The position numbers were made by a program, and so were the translations under genes. Below, piece after piece: positions 1 through 9,065 of a stretch of 64,000 nt of DNA (the stretch's first letter is position 1; the number at the start of each line of letters is the position of its first letter). The DNA comes from Alcanivorax sp. 1008 (GTDB taxonomy: Bacteria; Pseudomonadota; Gammaproteobacteria; Pseudomonadales; Alcanivoracaceae): contig NZ_JAFMPS010000001.1 in the NCBI RefSeq assembly GCF_020667895.1, positions 434,001 through 498,000 of the forward strand. Direction: 5' to 3'. The notes beneath the pieces were generated by a model. The model searched no databases, was not told the origin of the DNA, and saw only the letters and a program-made list of their open reading frames with translations.

Positions 1-163
1 GAAAAGCTGCAAGCGAGGTGGCCATTACCAGGCATGGCTAACCGCTATTGGGTCAGTTTTGGCCTGCCAGCGCGTGTCGGGGGACGAGTCTGGCTGACGG
101 TGTACCATGATCAACTTTCGGCCGCTGACTTTCGCCATCTGCGTGTCATGATGGGTCGCTGAT
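1..163 (+). CDS. YgfX-like protein, C-terminal fragment (5' end outside window)
   Basis: The frame is open from base 1 to a TGA at 161-163 and encodes about 53 residues, ending in a stretch rich in Arg, Leu and Trp ([18 protein letters not shown]). This resembles the C-terminus of YgfX (CptA)-type small membrane proteins, which in gammaproteobacteria are usually encoded between sdhE and nadB. The neighbour nadB supports this, and the two genes converge and overlap by 18 bp. The membrane-spanning N-terminal part lies outside the window, so the call rests on a short tail plus synteny. Confidence 0.55.
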
Positions 164-1753
164 ATTTTCCGGGGTCAGGACCGTATCGCGAATTTCATCT
201 GCTGCATCCGGATGATCAAGCATGTAGTGCAGGCCGCGGGATTCTTTGCGTTCCATGGCTGAACGGATGATCAACTCGGCAATGACCACAAGGTTGCGCA
301 GTTCCAGCAGGTCATTGCTGATCTGGTAGTTGGAGTAAAAGTCAGCTATTTCCTTTTTAAGCATCTGCACGCGGTGGTTTGCTCGCTGCAGGCGCTTCAC
401 AGTGCGTACGATGCCCACGTAATCCCACATAAACCGGCGCAGTTCGTCCCAGTTATGGGCGATCACCACATCTTCATCGGCTTCCGTTACTTTTGACTCA
501 TCCCATTCCGGTACTGCTGCCGGAGGCGGCACTTCATTGATTTGGCTGGCAATGTGCTCGCTGGCGGCGCGGCCAAAGACAAAACATTCGAGCAGTGAGT
601 TGCTGGCCATGCGATTGGCGCCGTGCAGGCCTGTGAAAGAGGTTTCGCCTATGGCATACAGGCCGGGCAGGTCGGTTTGCCCATTGAGGTCAGTCATTAC
701 TCCGCCACAGGTGTAATGAGCTGCCGGCACTACAGGAATCGGGTCGCGGGTGATGTCGATTCCCAGCTGTAGACACTTGGCGTAGACAGTTGGGAAGTGA
801 TTGATTATGAAATCCGCAGGACGGTGACTGATATCCAGATATAAACAGTCGGCACCAAGCCGTTTCATTTCATGATCGATGGCGCGGGCGACGATATCAC
901 GGGGCGCCAGTTCGCCGCGCTCATCAAAGCGCTGCATAAATCGCTCGCCATCCGGTAGCAGTAGATGACCGCCTTCGCCGCGAATTGCCTCGGTAATCAG
1001 AAAGGATTTTGCTTTCGGGTGGTAAAGGCAGGTCGGATGGAACTGCATAAATTCCATATTGGCTACCCGGCAGCCTGCTCGCCAGGCCATGGCAATGCCG
1101 TCGCCAGTGGCCACGTCCGGGTTCGATGTGTACAGATAAACCTTGCTGGCACCGCCGGTGGCAAGGACCACAGATCGAGCCAGAAAGACGTCGGTGTCGC
1201 CTTTTTCGATGTGGTGAATATAGGCGCCAGTGCAGCGGCGAGTACCGTTGTGCTGCTCGCTGATCAGGTCTACGGCGACACGGTGCTCAAAGCGCTCCAC
1301 ATTGGCGCGCTTCTCCACCTGACGGATCAGGGCACTGGAAATGGCTACGCCCGTGGCGTCGGCGGCATGGATGATGCGTCTATGGCTGTGGCCACCCTCT
1401 CGGGTCAGGTGGTACTCCTGGGTGCCGCCATCACCACTGTCAAAACGGGTGAAATCAACCCCCTGCTCAATTAGCCAGCGGATAGCTTCAGGACCATTTT
1501 CCACGGTTTTGCGCACGGCATCGTCGTGGCACAGCCCCGCACCAGCGATATGGGTATCGGTGATGTGATAGTCCATCGAGTCAGTTTCGTCCAGTACCGC
1601 AGCAATTCCGCCCTGGGCATACCAGGTGCTTGCGCTGGTCAGCTGCCCTTTGGATAGCAGTGCCACCCGGCAGGTATCCGGCAAGTTGAGCGCCACGGTG
1701 AGTCCGGCGGCGCCGCTGCCGATGATCAGCACATCATGTGTGTAGGTGGCCAT
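146..1753 (-). CDS. nadB: L-aspartate oxidase NadB
   Basis: FAD-dependent flavoenzyme of 535 aa that oxidises L-aspartate to iminoaspartate, the first step of de novo NAD synthesis with quinolinate synthase NadA. The N-terminus has the dinucleotide-binding GSGAAGLT motif (about residues 12-19), followed by the [11 protein letters not shown] segment. The substrate-binding HYTCGGV and [13 protein letters not shown] motifs come later, and the C-terminal third is the helical domain of the succinate dehydrogenase/fumarate reductase flavoprotein family. Length is normal for NadB. The ATG at 1753 gives the family N-terminus. It diverges from algU across a 137 bp gap holding a perfect palindrome. Confidence 0.97.
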   Translation of the reverse strand: MATYTHDVLIIGSGAAGLTVALNLPDTCRVALLSKGQLTSASTWYAQGGIAAVLDETDSMDYHITDTHIAGAGLCHDDAVRKTVENGPEAIRWLIEQGVDFTRFDSGDGGTQEYHLTREGGHSHRRIIHAADATGVAISSALIRQVEKRANVERFEHRVAVDLISEQHNGTRRCTGAYIHHIEKGDTDVFLARSVVLATGGASKVYLYTSNPDVATGDGIAMAWRAGCRVANMEFMQFHPTCLYHPKAKSFLITEAIRGEGGHLLLPDGERFMQRFDERGELAPRDIVARAIDHEMKRLGADCLYLDISHRPADFIINHFPTVYAKCLQLGIDITRDPIPVVPAAHYTCGGVMTDLNGQTDLPGLYAIGETSFTGLHGANRMASNSLLECFVFGRAASEHIASQINEVPPPAAVPEWDESKVTEADEDVVIAHNWDELRRFMWDYVGIVRTVKRLQRANHRVQMLKKEIADFYSNYQISNDLLELRNLVVIAELIIRSAMERKESRGLHYMLDHPDAADEIRDTVLTPENISDPS

Positions 1754-1778
1754 ATTCCGTCTCTGGGTCGATTGACTG

Positions 1779-1819
1779 CGAATTCTAGCAAAGGCATGGC
1801 CGGACTTTGCTAGAATTCG
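1779..1819. repeat. Perfect 15-bp inverted repeat between nadB and algU
   Basis: CGAATTCTAGCAAAG (1779-1793) is repeated as its exact reverse complement at 1805-1819, with an 11-base spacer. Each arm contains TGCTAGAAT, an extended -10 (TGnTAGAAT) reading outward: toward nadB on the minus strand and toward algU on the plus strand. The simplest reading is a pair of back-to-back vegetative promoters in a symmetric element. It could also be the operator of a dimeric regulator. No T-run follows either arm, so it is not an intrinsic terminator. Confidence 0.75.
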
Positions 1820-1830
1820 TCATCCGCCGG

Positions 1831-1858
1831 GGAACCGGCAGCCATTTTTAGCGTCTCA
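1831..1858 (+). promoter_or_regulatory. Predicted sigmaE/AlgU-type autoregulatory promoter
   Basis: GGAACcg at 1831-1837, a 15-base spacer and GTCTcA at 1853-1858 match the sigmaE/AlgU consensus (GGAACTT, 15-16 bases, GTCTAA) at most positions. The position fits: a start near 1864 leaves a short leader before the algU GTG at 1891. Autoregulation of algU/rpoE by its own product is well known in this group. The motif match is seen in the sequence; its activity is inferred. Confidence 0.6.
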
Positions 1859-1890
1859 GCCCAGCATGGGGTGAGCAGGGGGAGACCCGG

Positions 1891-2472
1891 GTGACCGACG
1901 AAGAACTGGTCAAACGCGCCGGTAAAGGTGATCAGCGCGCTTTTGATCTGCTGGTGCGTAAGTATCAGCATAGAATTTTTGCCCTGATCAGCCGTTATGT
2001 GCGTGATCAGGATGAGGTGCAGGACGTCGCTCAGGAGGCCTTTATCAAGGCATGGCGGGCGCTGCCCCGGTTTCGTGGTGATAGCCAGTTTTACACTTGG
2101 CTGTACCGCATTGCCGTGAATACGGCCAAGAACTATCTGGTGGCCCGTGGTCGTCGTCCACCAGGCTCGGATATCGATGCTGATGAGGCAGAACAGTTTA
2201 TCGGTGCAGACGGTTTGCATGACTCTGGAACTCCAGAGTCGATACTGATGTCGCAGGAGTTAGCGGGTGTTATTGCCAAGGCGATTGAGGCTCTGCCTCA
2301 CGAACTGCGCACAGCGGTGACACTGCGTGAATTCGATGGTCTGAGCTACGAGGATATTGCGGCAATTATGGAGTGTCCGGTTGGCACAGTCAGGTCGCGT
2401 ATTTTTCGTGCCCGTGAGGCTATCGAACAGGCCATGCGGCCAATAATGGATCAGGACAGCGTTATGCGCTGA
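1891..2472 (+). CDS. algU: RNA polymerase sigma factor AlgU/RpoE (ECF family)
   Basis: ECF sigma factor of 193 aa controlling the envelope-stress regulon. Region 2 spans about residues 20-90, with QEAFIKAWRALPRFRGDS and the WLYRIAVNTAKNYLV segment. Region 4 has the LSYEDIAAIMECPVGTVRSR helix-turn-helix (about 150-170). It starts at GTG 1891 behind a purine-rich GGGGGAG site. It is the first gene of the algU-mucA-mucB-rseC-mucD operon, so it is released when periplasmic proteolysis destroys the MucA-like anti-sigma factor encoded next. Confidence 0.96.
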   Translation: MTDEELVKRAGKGDQRAFDLLVRKYQHRIFALISRYVRDQDEVQDVAQEAFIKAWRALPRFRGDSQFYTWLYRIAVNTAKNYLVARGRRPPGSDIDADEAEQFIGADGLHDSGTPESILMSQELAGVIAKAIEALPHELRTAVTLREFDGLSYEDIAAIMECPVGTVRSRIFRAREAIEQAMRPIMDQDSVMR

Positions 2473-2528
2473 AGCAGGAACTGGTAAACGATGCAGTTAA
2501 CCCTAGCCCACAGCCCACAGGTGGCAAA

Positions 2529-3092
2529 ATGAAACAGCAATCGCAAACAGCACCACGGGAAGAAGCTCTGTCCGCTTTGTTTGATAACGAAGTCAATGAG
2601 CTGGAGGCGCGTCGTCTGTTGCGCGACATGACGGATCATGATGCTACCCGCCTGGGGCATTGGCAGTTGGCCCGCGATGTTATGCAGCGCCATGCCGTGG
2701 CTCCAGTTCCGGAGGACTTTAGTGCCCGTATCTCGGCCGCCGTGGCTGACGAGAAACAGCCCAGGCAGTGGGCTCTGCCGTTAGCCCGAGTTGCGGTGGC
2801 TGCATCAGTGGCTTTGGCCACCGTGGTCGGTTGGCAGTACTGGGACAGCAACGCAGCAAATACGGCGCCGGCTCTGGCTTCGTCGCAGCAGCGTCCGTTG
2901 CTGCTTGGCGAAGGGGAGTTGGTGTCACGCTCACTGCGTGAGCAGGCCCAGCCGGCAGCACTGGTGTCCGGACATCAGCGTATCGACGACATGATCGTTC
3001 GCCACAGTGACTTTGCTGCCCGGCATGGCTCTCAGGGTTTGGCGCCTTATGCTCGCTTTATCAGTCTGGAAGCGCAGAAGGAACAGCAATAA
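2529..3092 (+). CDS. mucA: Anti-sigma factor MucA/RseA
   Basis: Single-pass inner-membrane anti-sigma factor of 187 aa. The cytoplasmic N-terminal domain (about residues 8-75, EEALSALFDNEVNELEARRL) is the RseA/MucA sigma-binding fold. A membrane helix follows at about 84-103 (VAVAASVALATVVGWQYW), then a periplasmic tail that should bind the MucB-like product of the next gene. By family knowledge, DegS-type then RseP-type proteases cleave it under stress; neither gene is in this window. Its stop overlaps the mucB start (TAATG), which points to translational coupling. Confidence 0.93.
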   Translation: MKQQSQTAPREEALSALFDNEVNELEARRLLRDMTDHDATRLGHWQLARDVMQRHAVAPVPEDFSARISAAVADEKQPRQWALPLARVAVAASVALATVVGWQYWDSNAANTAPALASSQQRPLLLGEGELVSRSLREQAQPAALVSGHQRIDDMIVRHSDFAARHGSQGLAPYARFISLEAQKEQQ

Positions 3093-4066
3093 TGTGGTTG
3101 CGGTCTCTGGGGGCAGCGCTACTTTGTCTGGCCGTGCAGTTGGCCCCGGTTAGAGCTGAGGAGATATCGGCACCGCATCTGCTCAAGCAGATGGCTGATG
3201 CGGCCCGGCTGCTGGAGTACCGCGGGCGCCTGTTATATATGCATGGCAGTGAGGTGACCACGCTGGAGTTGCTGCATGCCCGTATTGATGATCGTGAACA
3301 CGAGCGCCTGACACAGCTTGAAGGAGCCCTTGCTGAAGTTATTCGGCGTGGCGAGCACGTTGTCTGTGTACATGCAGATCAAAGTATTACCAGACTGGTA
3401 AATCGAAGTTCGGTAACGCCGCTTGGCTTGCATGAGCGGCTGAGCAACTCCCTGCCTGTGCAGTACCGGCTGCAGCTAGACGGTGAAGACCGGGTTGCTG
3501 GTAGAGCGGCTTATCGGATGCAGCTTCTGCCAATGGATCAGTTCCGCTACGGCTACCGCTTGTGGACAGATCAGGCCAGTCATCTGCTGCTTAAATCTGA
3601 GTTAGTGGACCTTTCTGGCAGAGCGCTTGAGCGTATTGAGTTTGTCAGTCTGGATCTTGAGCCGGGCCTGACGGTTGATGATTTTGTTGTGCCTGCGGCG
3701 CTCAAGGAGCGTGCTCTGGATAGTCTTGACGCCAGTGAGCCTGCCCATGGCAGGGTTCAGGTTGTTACTGGCTGGCTGCCTGAAGGATTCATGGAGGCGG
3801 ATCGTGATGTGCGCCTTAGCGGTGGTGAGCGCAGGCCTGTAGCTGCTGCCACCTTCAGTGATGGGCTGGCTGCCTTTACCTTGTTTGTTGAAGAGCCGGG
3901 CGAAGGCAAACCGGAAGGAGTCAGTAAGATCGGACCGACCATAGCGATTAGCCGGGTGATCGGCTCTGCCGGTGGGGACTGGTTAGTGACTCTGGTTGGG
4001 GAAGTGCCCCAGTTGACCGGTGAGCGTGTTCTGGCGGATTTGTCCCTTGAGGCCAACAGTGATTGA
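3092..4066 (+). CDS. mucB: Periplasmic sigma-E regulatory protein MucB/RseB
   Basis: Periplasmic protein of 324 aa with a signal peptide (about residues 1-22, ending VRA). It matches the two-domain MucB/RseB architecture: a large LolA-like N-terminal lipid-binding domain and a smaller C-terminal domain. In the family it shields the periplasmic part of MucA from the first protease and releases it when it senses mislocalised lipopolysaccharide or lipoprotein. It lies between mucA and rseC with overlaps on both sides. Confidence 0.93.
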   Translation: MWLRSLGAALLCLAVQLAPVRAEEISAPHLLKQMADAARLLEYRGRLLYMHGSEVTTLELLHARIDDREHERLTQLEGALAEVIRRGEHVVCVHADQSITRLVNRSSVTPLGLHERLSNSLPVQYRLQLDGEDRVAGRAAYRMQLLPMDQFRYGYRLWTDQASHLLLKSELVDLSGRALERIEFVSLDLEPGLTVDDFVVPAALKERALDSLDASEPAHGRVQVVTGWLPEGFMEADRDVRLSGGERRPVAAATFSDGLAAFTLFVEEPGEGKPEGVSKIGPTIAISRVIGSAGGDWLVTLVGEVPQLTGERVLADLSLEANSD

Positions 4067-4532
4067 AGAGCCGGGCAGAGTCGTGGCTGTCGAAACCGGG
4101 GCGGTCTGGGTGGAAACCGTTCGCCATACATCTTGCCAAAGTTGTGCCGCCAGTAAGGGGTGTGGCCATGCGCTTCTTGATGGTCAGAGGGCTGGTGCCC
4201 GGGCGACCGTGCGGGCGTTGAGTCCGGATACTTTTCGTGTCGATGACCTGGTTGTGGTCGGCATTCCTGAAGGTTTGTTGATGCGTGGTGCGGTGCTGGT
4301 TTACCTGGTGCCCTTACTTCTGTTGTTTGCCGGCGCGTTAATCGGCGAGCAGTTCGCAGTCACTTTTGCTGATCCTGCTGCGGTAGGAGGACTGCTAGGT
4401 TTGGCTGGCGGTTTTCTGATTAATCGCTGGTACAGTGTTCGGCATCGTCGTGATCCGGCGATGCACCCTCAGGTGTTGCGCCGTCAGGCCAGCAGCCCCC
4501 TTTCCTGTGTGCAGTTGCGTGATCCGATCTGA
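4059..4532 (+). CDS. rseC: RseC/MucC-family membrane protein
   Basis: Small inner-membrane protein of 157 aa if started at GTG 4059, which overlaps the mucB stop by 8 bases and gives the family N-terminus V/M-IEEPGRVVAVE. An upstream in-frame ATG at 4020 would add 13 atypical residues. A cysteine cluster (CQSCAASKGCG, about residues 26-35) matches the RseC Fe-S or redox motif, followed by two membrane helices (about 70-90 and 95-113). RseC is linked both to sigmaE control and to SoxR reduction; the exact role in this organism is unknown. Confidence 0.88.
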   Translation: MIEEPGRVVAVETGAVWVETVRHTSCQSCAASKGCGHALLDGQRAGARATVRALSPDTFRVDDLVVVGIPEGLLMRGAVLVYLVPLLLLFAGALIGEQFAVTFADPAAVGGLLGLAGGFLINRWYSVRHRRDPAMHPQVLRRQASSPLSCVQLRDPI

Positions 4533-4551
4533 ATTTTCGCGGAGGAAGCTA

Positions 4552-5907
4552 ATGCGTGTTGTCCTGTTTTTCGTTTTATATTTGATGGCCGGTTGTCAGC
4601 CGCAGGCCAGTACTCTTCCTGATTTCACCCAGTTGGTTGAAGACAATGCGCCGGCGGTAGTCAATATCAGTACTGAGCAGAAGGTTAAGTCGGCCAGACC
4701 TCAGATACCTGAAATGTTCCGACGTTTCTTTGATGGTATGGAGGATCAATTGCCCATGCCGGAATCCGAGGGTGAATCACTGGGCTCTGGATTCCTGATT
4801 TCCGCCGATGGGTTCATATTGACGAATCATCATGTGGTGGCGGACGCCAGCCGCATTATTGTGCGGCTGCAGGATGGTAGCGAGAAGGAAGCGACTCTGG
4901 TCGGTTCTGACCCTCGCAGTGATTTGGCCCTGTTGCAGATTGACGGTAAAGATCTGCCAAGTGTGAAAATCGGCTCTTCAAAAAACCTCAAAGTAGGAGA
5001 GTGGGTGTTGGCCATTGGCGCACCATTTGGCTTCGAGAGTACCGTGACTGCCGGTATTGTCAGTGCCAAGGGACGCAGCCTGCCGAGCGAGAACTATGTG
5101 CCGTTTATTCAGACTGATGTCGCTATCAATCCAGGTAATAGTGGCGGCCCGCTGTTTAATCTGGAGGGCGAGGTAATTGGCATCAACTCGCAAATAGTCA
5201 GTCGTAATGGCGGCTTTATGGGCCTGTCCTTTGCTATCCCCATTGATATGGCGATGGAAGTGGTTGCCCAACTCAAAGATAAGGGACGGGTAAGTCGTGG
5301 CTGGCTAGGTGTGCTGATCCAGCCGGTGGACCGTGAGCTGGCACAGTCCTTTGGTCTGGAAAAGCCGGCGGGTGCTCTGGTTAGTCAGGTTATGGCTGGC
5401 TCTCCCGCGGAAAAGGCCGGCTTCCAGGTTGGTGACGTGGTGGTCGAGTTCAATGGCCAGGAGATTGGCCATTCCGGCCAACTGCCTCAGGTGGTTGGCT
5501 TGCTGGCACCCGGAACCCGGGCTGAGGCTGTTGTGGTGCGTGATGGCAAGCGTAAGACCCTCAAAGTCACCGTTGAAGAGTTGCCGGAGGACCTTGCCGG
5601 CCAGCCTGCATCCAACCCGAAGGCACCTGGCGCTTCTACCCTTGGCCTCAGTGTGGAGGCAATGTCCGAAGAACAGCTGACAGCACTTGGGCTGGAACAC
5701 GGAGTTCAGGTGGTCGAGGTTGCCGAGGGCGCTGCGCTCAAGGCTGGAATCCGCCGCGGTGACGTGCTGGTCAGCCTGAATAACCAGCCGCTCAAGAACC
5801 CCCAGGCACTGGCCAGCGTGGTTGCTGACCTGCCAGAGGGCGCGGTGGTGCCGGTTTTGCTGCACCGTGATGGCAGCCCAAGATTTCTTGCTCTCAGGCT
5901 GGATTGA
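4552..5907 (+). CDS. mucD: Periplasmic serine protease/chaperone MucD (DegP family)
   Basis: HtrA/DegP-family protease of 451 aa that degrades or refolds damaged periplasmic proteins and dampens AlgU signalling. The trypsin-like domain carries His94 (TNHHVV), Asp124 (SDLALL) and Ser197 (GNSGGP), followed by two PDZ domains (about residues 260-350 and 370-450). The start is ATG 4552, preceded by a strong GGAGGA site; the longer reading frame lacks a signal sequence. Oddly, the signal peptide is short and ends LMAGC (Cys15), a lipobox-like sequence, whereas MucD is normally a soluble periplasmic protein. Confidence 0.93.
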   Translation: MRVVLFFVLYLMAGCQPQASTLPDFTQLVEDNAPAVVNISTEQKVKSARPQIPEMFRRFFDGMEDQLPMPESEGESLGSGFLISADGFILTNHHVVADASRIIVRLQDGSEKEATLVGSDPRSDLALLQIDGKDLPSVKIGSSKNLKVGEWVLAIGAPFGFESTVTAGIVSAKGRSLPSENYVPFIQTDVAINPGNSGGPLFNLEGEVIGINSQIVSRNGGFMGLSFAIPIDMAMEVVAQLKDKGRVSRGWLGVLIQPVDRELAQSFGLEKPAGALVSQVMAGSPAEKAGFQVGDVVVEFNGQEIGHSGQLPQVVGLLAPGTRAEAVVVRDGKRKTLKVTVEELPEDLAGQPASNPKAPGASTLGLSVEAMSEEQLTALGLEHGVQVVEVAEGAALKAGIRRGDVLVSLNNQPLKNPQALASVVADLPEGAVVPVLLHRDGSPRFLALRLD

Positions 5908-5915
5908 GTGACTCC

Positions 5916-5949
5916 GCTGGATTGGTGCCCGAGATAGCGCCAATCCAGC
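5916..5949 (+). terminator. Stem-loop after mucD, possible terminator
   Basis: GCTGGATTGG and CCAATCCAGC form a perfect 10-bp stem, extended to 13 bp by TGC/GCG pairing with one G-T, around an 8-base loop. It lies 9 bases after the mucD stop and before the predicted lepA promoter. No T-run follows, so it may be a weak or Rho-assisted terminator or an RNA-stabilising hairpin. Confidence 0.45.
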
Positions 5950-5969
5950 ATCCAGCCGTCAGCCATGGG

Positions 5970-5999
5970 GCGACAGGCCCCTGTGCAATCCGCTAGAAT
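5970..5999 (+). promoter_or_regulatory. Possible sigma70 promoter for lepA
   Basis: TAGAAT at 5994-5999 is a good -10 box. GCGACA at 5970-5975, 18 bases upstream, is a partial -35 (matches at GACA). It sits about 35 bases before the lepA GTG and after the stem-loop that ends the muc operon, where a new promoter is expected. Confidence 0.35.
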
Positions 6000-6031
6000 C
6001 GGCGGCCTCATTCCTCTGGTAGTTCTCTGTT

Positions 6032-7828
6032 GTGACCGACATCAGCCATATACGAAATTTCTCCATCATCGCCCACATCGACCATGGAAAATCGACTCTC
6101 GCAGATCGGTTTATTCAGCTTTGTGGTGGTTTGAGCAACCGCGAAATGTCTGCTCAGGTGCTTGATTCCATGGATATCGAGCGTGAGCGGGGTATCACCA
6201 TCAAGGCGCAGAGCGTTACCTTGATGTACAAGGCGCGCAATGGTGAGGAATATCAGCTTAACTTTATCGACACACCAGGGCATGTGGACTTTTCCTATGA
6301 GGTATCCCGCTCTTTGTCCGCCTGCGAAGGTGCGCTGCTGGTTGTCGATGCCGCTCAGGGCGTTGAGGCCCAGTCGGTAGCAAACTGCTACACCGCCATC
6401 GAGCAGGACCTTGAAGTGCTGCCGGTGTTGAACAAGGTCGATTTACCGCAGGCCGAGCCAGACCGTGTTTGTGATGAGATCGAGGAAATTATTGGCCTTG
6501 ATGCCCATGACGCCTGTCGAGTCAGTGCCAAGACCGGGGTCGGTATTGAAGATCTGCTTGAGCAGCTGGTTGAGCGCATTCCGGCACCGAAAGGTGATCG
6601 TGAGAGCAAGTTTCAGGCGCTGATTATTGACTCGTGGTTCGATAATTATCTGGGGGTCGTGTCACTGGTAAGAGTGATGGATGGTCGCCTGAAGAAAGGT
6701 GACAAGATTCTGGTCAAATCCACCGGGCAGACTCATGTGGTGGATGCGCTCGGGGTATTTACGCCCAAGCGTACCGATCGCCCGGCACTGGAAGCTGGTG
6801 AAGTGGGCTGGATATCCGCCAGTATCAAAAATATTCATGGTGCCCCGGTGGGCGATACCCTGACCCATGCGAAAACACCTGAGGTTCCGGCTCTGCCGGG
6901 CTTCAAGCGAGTCAAGCCACAGGTCTATGCCGGGATGTTCCCGGTCAACTCTGATGTCTATGAGGACTTCCGCGACGCTCTGGCAAAGCTATCCCTGAAC
7001 GATGCATCATTGTTCTATGAGCCAGAAACTTCCGATGCCCTTGGCTTCGGCTTCCGGGTGGGCTTTCTTGGCATGCTGCATATGGAGATTATTCAGGAGC
7101 GGCTTGAGCGGGAATATGACCTCGACTTGATCACCACCGCACCGACGGTGGTTTATGAGCTGCAGCTAAATGATGGCTCCATGCTGTATGTGGATAACCC
7201 GTCGAAGTTACCGGAAACAAACAAGGTGGCAGAGTTCCGTGAGCCGATTGCGCGGGTCAATATTCTGGTGCCGCAGGAATACCTCGGTAATGTTATTACG
7301 TTGTGCATCGAGCGCCGTGGTGTTCAGAAGAATCTGCAGTATATGGGCAAGCAGGTTCAGCTGACCTATGACATTCCCCTGGCGGAAGTGGTGTTGGACT
7401 TCTTTGATAGACTGAAGTCGACCAGCCGCGGCTACGCTTCACTGGATTACGCGTTCGATCGGTTTGAGGCTGCTCGTCTGGTGCGTGTTGATGTGCTTAT
7501 CAATGGCGACAGGGTTGATGCCTTGGCTATTATCTGCCATGCCGATCAGGCGCTTTATCGCGGTCGTGTGCTGACCGAAAAGATGAAGGAGTTGGTGCCG
7601 CGGCAGATGTTCGACGTGGCGATTCAGGCGTCGATAGGCGCAAAGATTATCGCTCGGCAGACCGTCAAGGCGTTGCGTAAAAATGTACTCGCCAAGTGTT
7701 ATGGCGGTGATGTTAGCCGTAAGAAGAAGCTTCTTGAGAAGCAAAAGGAAGGCAAAAAGCGCATGAAGCAGGTAGGAAATGTTGAGATTCCGCAGTCTGC
7801 GTTCCTTGCAGTTCTGAAGGTTGATTGA
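6032..7828 (+). CDS. lepA: Elongation factor 4 (LepA)
   Basis: Translational GTPase of 598 aa that acts on ribosomes during initiation and under ionic stress. The G domain carries the P-loop AHIDHGKST (about residues 14-22), the switch DTPGHVD and NKVD. EF-G-like domains II, III and V follow, and the C-terminus is the LepA-specific domain rich in Lys and Arg. It starts at GTG 6032, which gives the standard N-terminus ([19 protein letters not shown]). It lies directly upstream of lepB, as in most proteobacteria. Confidence 0.97.
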   Translation: MTDISHIRNFSIIAHIDHGKSTLADRFIQLCGGLSNREMSAQVLDSMDIERERGITIKAQSVTLMYKARNGEEYQLNFIDTPGHVDFSYEVSRSLSACEGALLVVDAAQGVEAQSVANCYTAIEQDLEVLPVLNKVDLPQAEPDRVCDEIEEIIGLDAHDACRVSAKTGVGIEDLLEQLVERIPAPKGDRESKFQALIIDSWFDNYLGVVSLVRVMDGRLKKGDKILVKSTGQTHVVDALGVFTPKRTDRPALEAGEVGWISASIKNIHGAPVGDTLTHAKTPEVPALPGFKRVKPQVYAGMFPVNSDVYEDFRDALAKLSLNDASLFYEPETSDALGFGFRVGFLGMLHMEIIQERLEREYDLDLITTAPTVVYELQLNDGSMLYVDNPSKLPETNKVAEFREPIARVNILVPQEYLGNVITLCIERRGVQKNLQYMGKQVQLTYDIPLAEVVLDFFDRLKSTSRGYASLDYAFDRFEAARLVRVDVLINGDRVDALAIICHADQALYRGRVLTEKMKELVPRQMFDVAIQASIGAKIIARQTVKALRKNVLAKCYGGDVSRKKKLLEKQKEGKKRMKQVGNVEIPQSAFLAVLKVD

Positions 7829-7830
7829 GT

Positions 7831-8682
7831 ATGGATATTGATATTGGTTTCTGGCTCACCGTTATTGTTCTGCTGAGCGTTGCATTGTGGGTTGCTGACC
7901 GTGTGCTGAAGATTACCCCGACCTCTATGCAGCAAAAGGGGCAGTCTGAACAGGCTGGAGTTGAGCGAGCTGCCTCCAGCTATCCGCGTCCTGTGGTGGA
8001 GCTTGTCGAGTTTTTTAACTCCATACTGCCGGTGCTGTTAGTGGTTCTGGTGGTTCGGTCCTTCCTGTTTGAGCCGTTTACCATTCCGTCCGGGTCCATG
8101 TTGCCAACACTCAAGGTGCATGATTTTATTTTAGTGAATAAGTTTGCCTATGGGGTTCGATTACCGGCAATCCACACCAAGATACTGGAAACAGGCACGC
8201 CTGAGCGCGGTGATGTCATGGTGTTCCGTTATCCAGAGATGCCCTCACAGAGCTATATCAAGCGTGTGGTTGGTTTGCCCGGAGACCGGATAAGGATTCG
8301 AGGCGCTGAGCTTTTCATAAATGACGTCAAGGTAGAGCGTCGGCTGGTTTCCCGGTCAGACAGCCAGCGAGGTCAGGAGTCGGTCTATGTTGAGTCGCTG
8401 GGCGAGGCAGAGCATCTTATTCGTCATGACTGGCTTCTGAATCCATATACCGGGCAGTTGGTCAGTCGCTCTCCAGAGGGAGAGTGGCAGGTACCGGATG
8501 GCAGCTATTTCGTAATGGGTGATAATCGGGATAATAGCAAGGACAGTCGTTTCTGGGGATTTGTCCCGGAAAGTCATGTGGCTGGAGAGGCGGTGCTGAT
8601 CTGGATGCATTGGCCGTCGTTGCTTTCGATTCCGGATTTTTCCCGCAATGGTGCGATTGATAAGGTGGAGAAAAAACAATGA
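7831..8682 (+). CDS. lepB: Signal peptidase I (LepB)
   Basis: Inner-membrane serine protease of 283 aa that removes signal peptides from exported proteins. Two N-terminal membrane helices (about residues 7-27 and 62-80) precede the catalytic domain. The Ser-Lys dyad is visible as Ser89 in PSGSMLPTL and Lys144 in YIKRVVGLPGD, with the later box GDNRDNSKDSRFWG. ATG 7831, two bases after the lepA stop, is a better start than the TTG six bases upstream. Coupled to lepA and overlapping the next gene. Confidence 0.96.
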   Translation: MDIDIGFWLTVIVLLSVALWVADRVLKITPTSMQQKGQSEQAGVERAASSYPRPVVELVEFFNSILPVLLVVLVVRSFLFEPFTIPSGSMLPTLKVHDFILVNKFAYGVRLPAIHTKILETGTPERGDVMVFRYPEMPSQSYIKRVVGLPGDRIRIRGAELFINDVKVERRLVSRSDSQRGQESVYVESLGEAEHLIRHDWLLNPYTGQLVSRSPEGEWQVPDGSYFVMGDNRDNSKDSRFWGFVPESHVAGEAVLIWMHWPSLLSIPDFSRNGAIDKVEKKQ

Positions 8683-9065
8683 AAACAATTACTCTTCCGT
8701 CAAAGATGCGTGGTGTTTCCATGGTCGGCTGGTTGCTGATTGGAGCAGTGGTGGTGGTTTTCGGTTCTGCTGGAATGAAGACGATTCCTGCATACCTGGA
8801 GTTCAACACTATTAAGGGGGCCATCGTCAGCATCCTGCAGGATTCCAAAGTATCGTTAAAATCGGAAAGTGAGCTGCGTGGTGAGCTTGATAAGCGATTT
8901 ATGATCAACAATGTCAAAGCGATCACTGTCTCTGAAGTCGGGTTTGTGAAAGATGCTGGTGGTGTCAGTGCCATTGTTGACTATGAGGTCCGCGAGAACC
9001 TGTTTGGTAATTTGGACTTGGCGATGACATTCTCGGGTAAGTTTAATAAAGACGGTCGCCAGTGA
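8679..9065 (+). CDS. DUF4845 family small membrane protein
   Basis: A 128-aa protein with one N-terminal membrane helix (about residues 14-35, GWLLIGAVVVVFGSAGM) and a small extracytoplasmic domain. Size, topology and position between lepB and rnc match the DUF4845 family of Pseudomonas, Marinobacter and relatives, whose function is not established. It overlaps lepB at its start and rnc at its end by 4 bases each, so the three are probably translated together. Confidence 0.8.
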   Translation: MKTITLPSKMRGVSMVGWLLIGAVVVVFGSAGMKTIPAYLEFNTIKGAIVSILQDSKVSLKSESELRGELDKRFMINNVKAITVSEVGFVKDAGGVSAIVDYEVRENLFGNLDLAMTFSGKFNKDGRQ

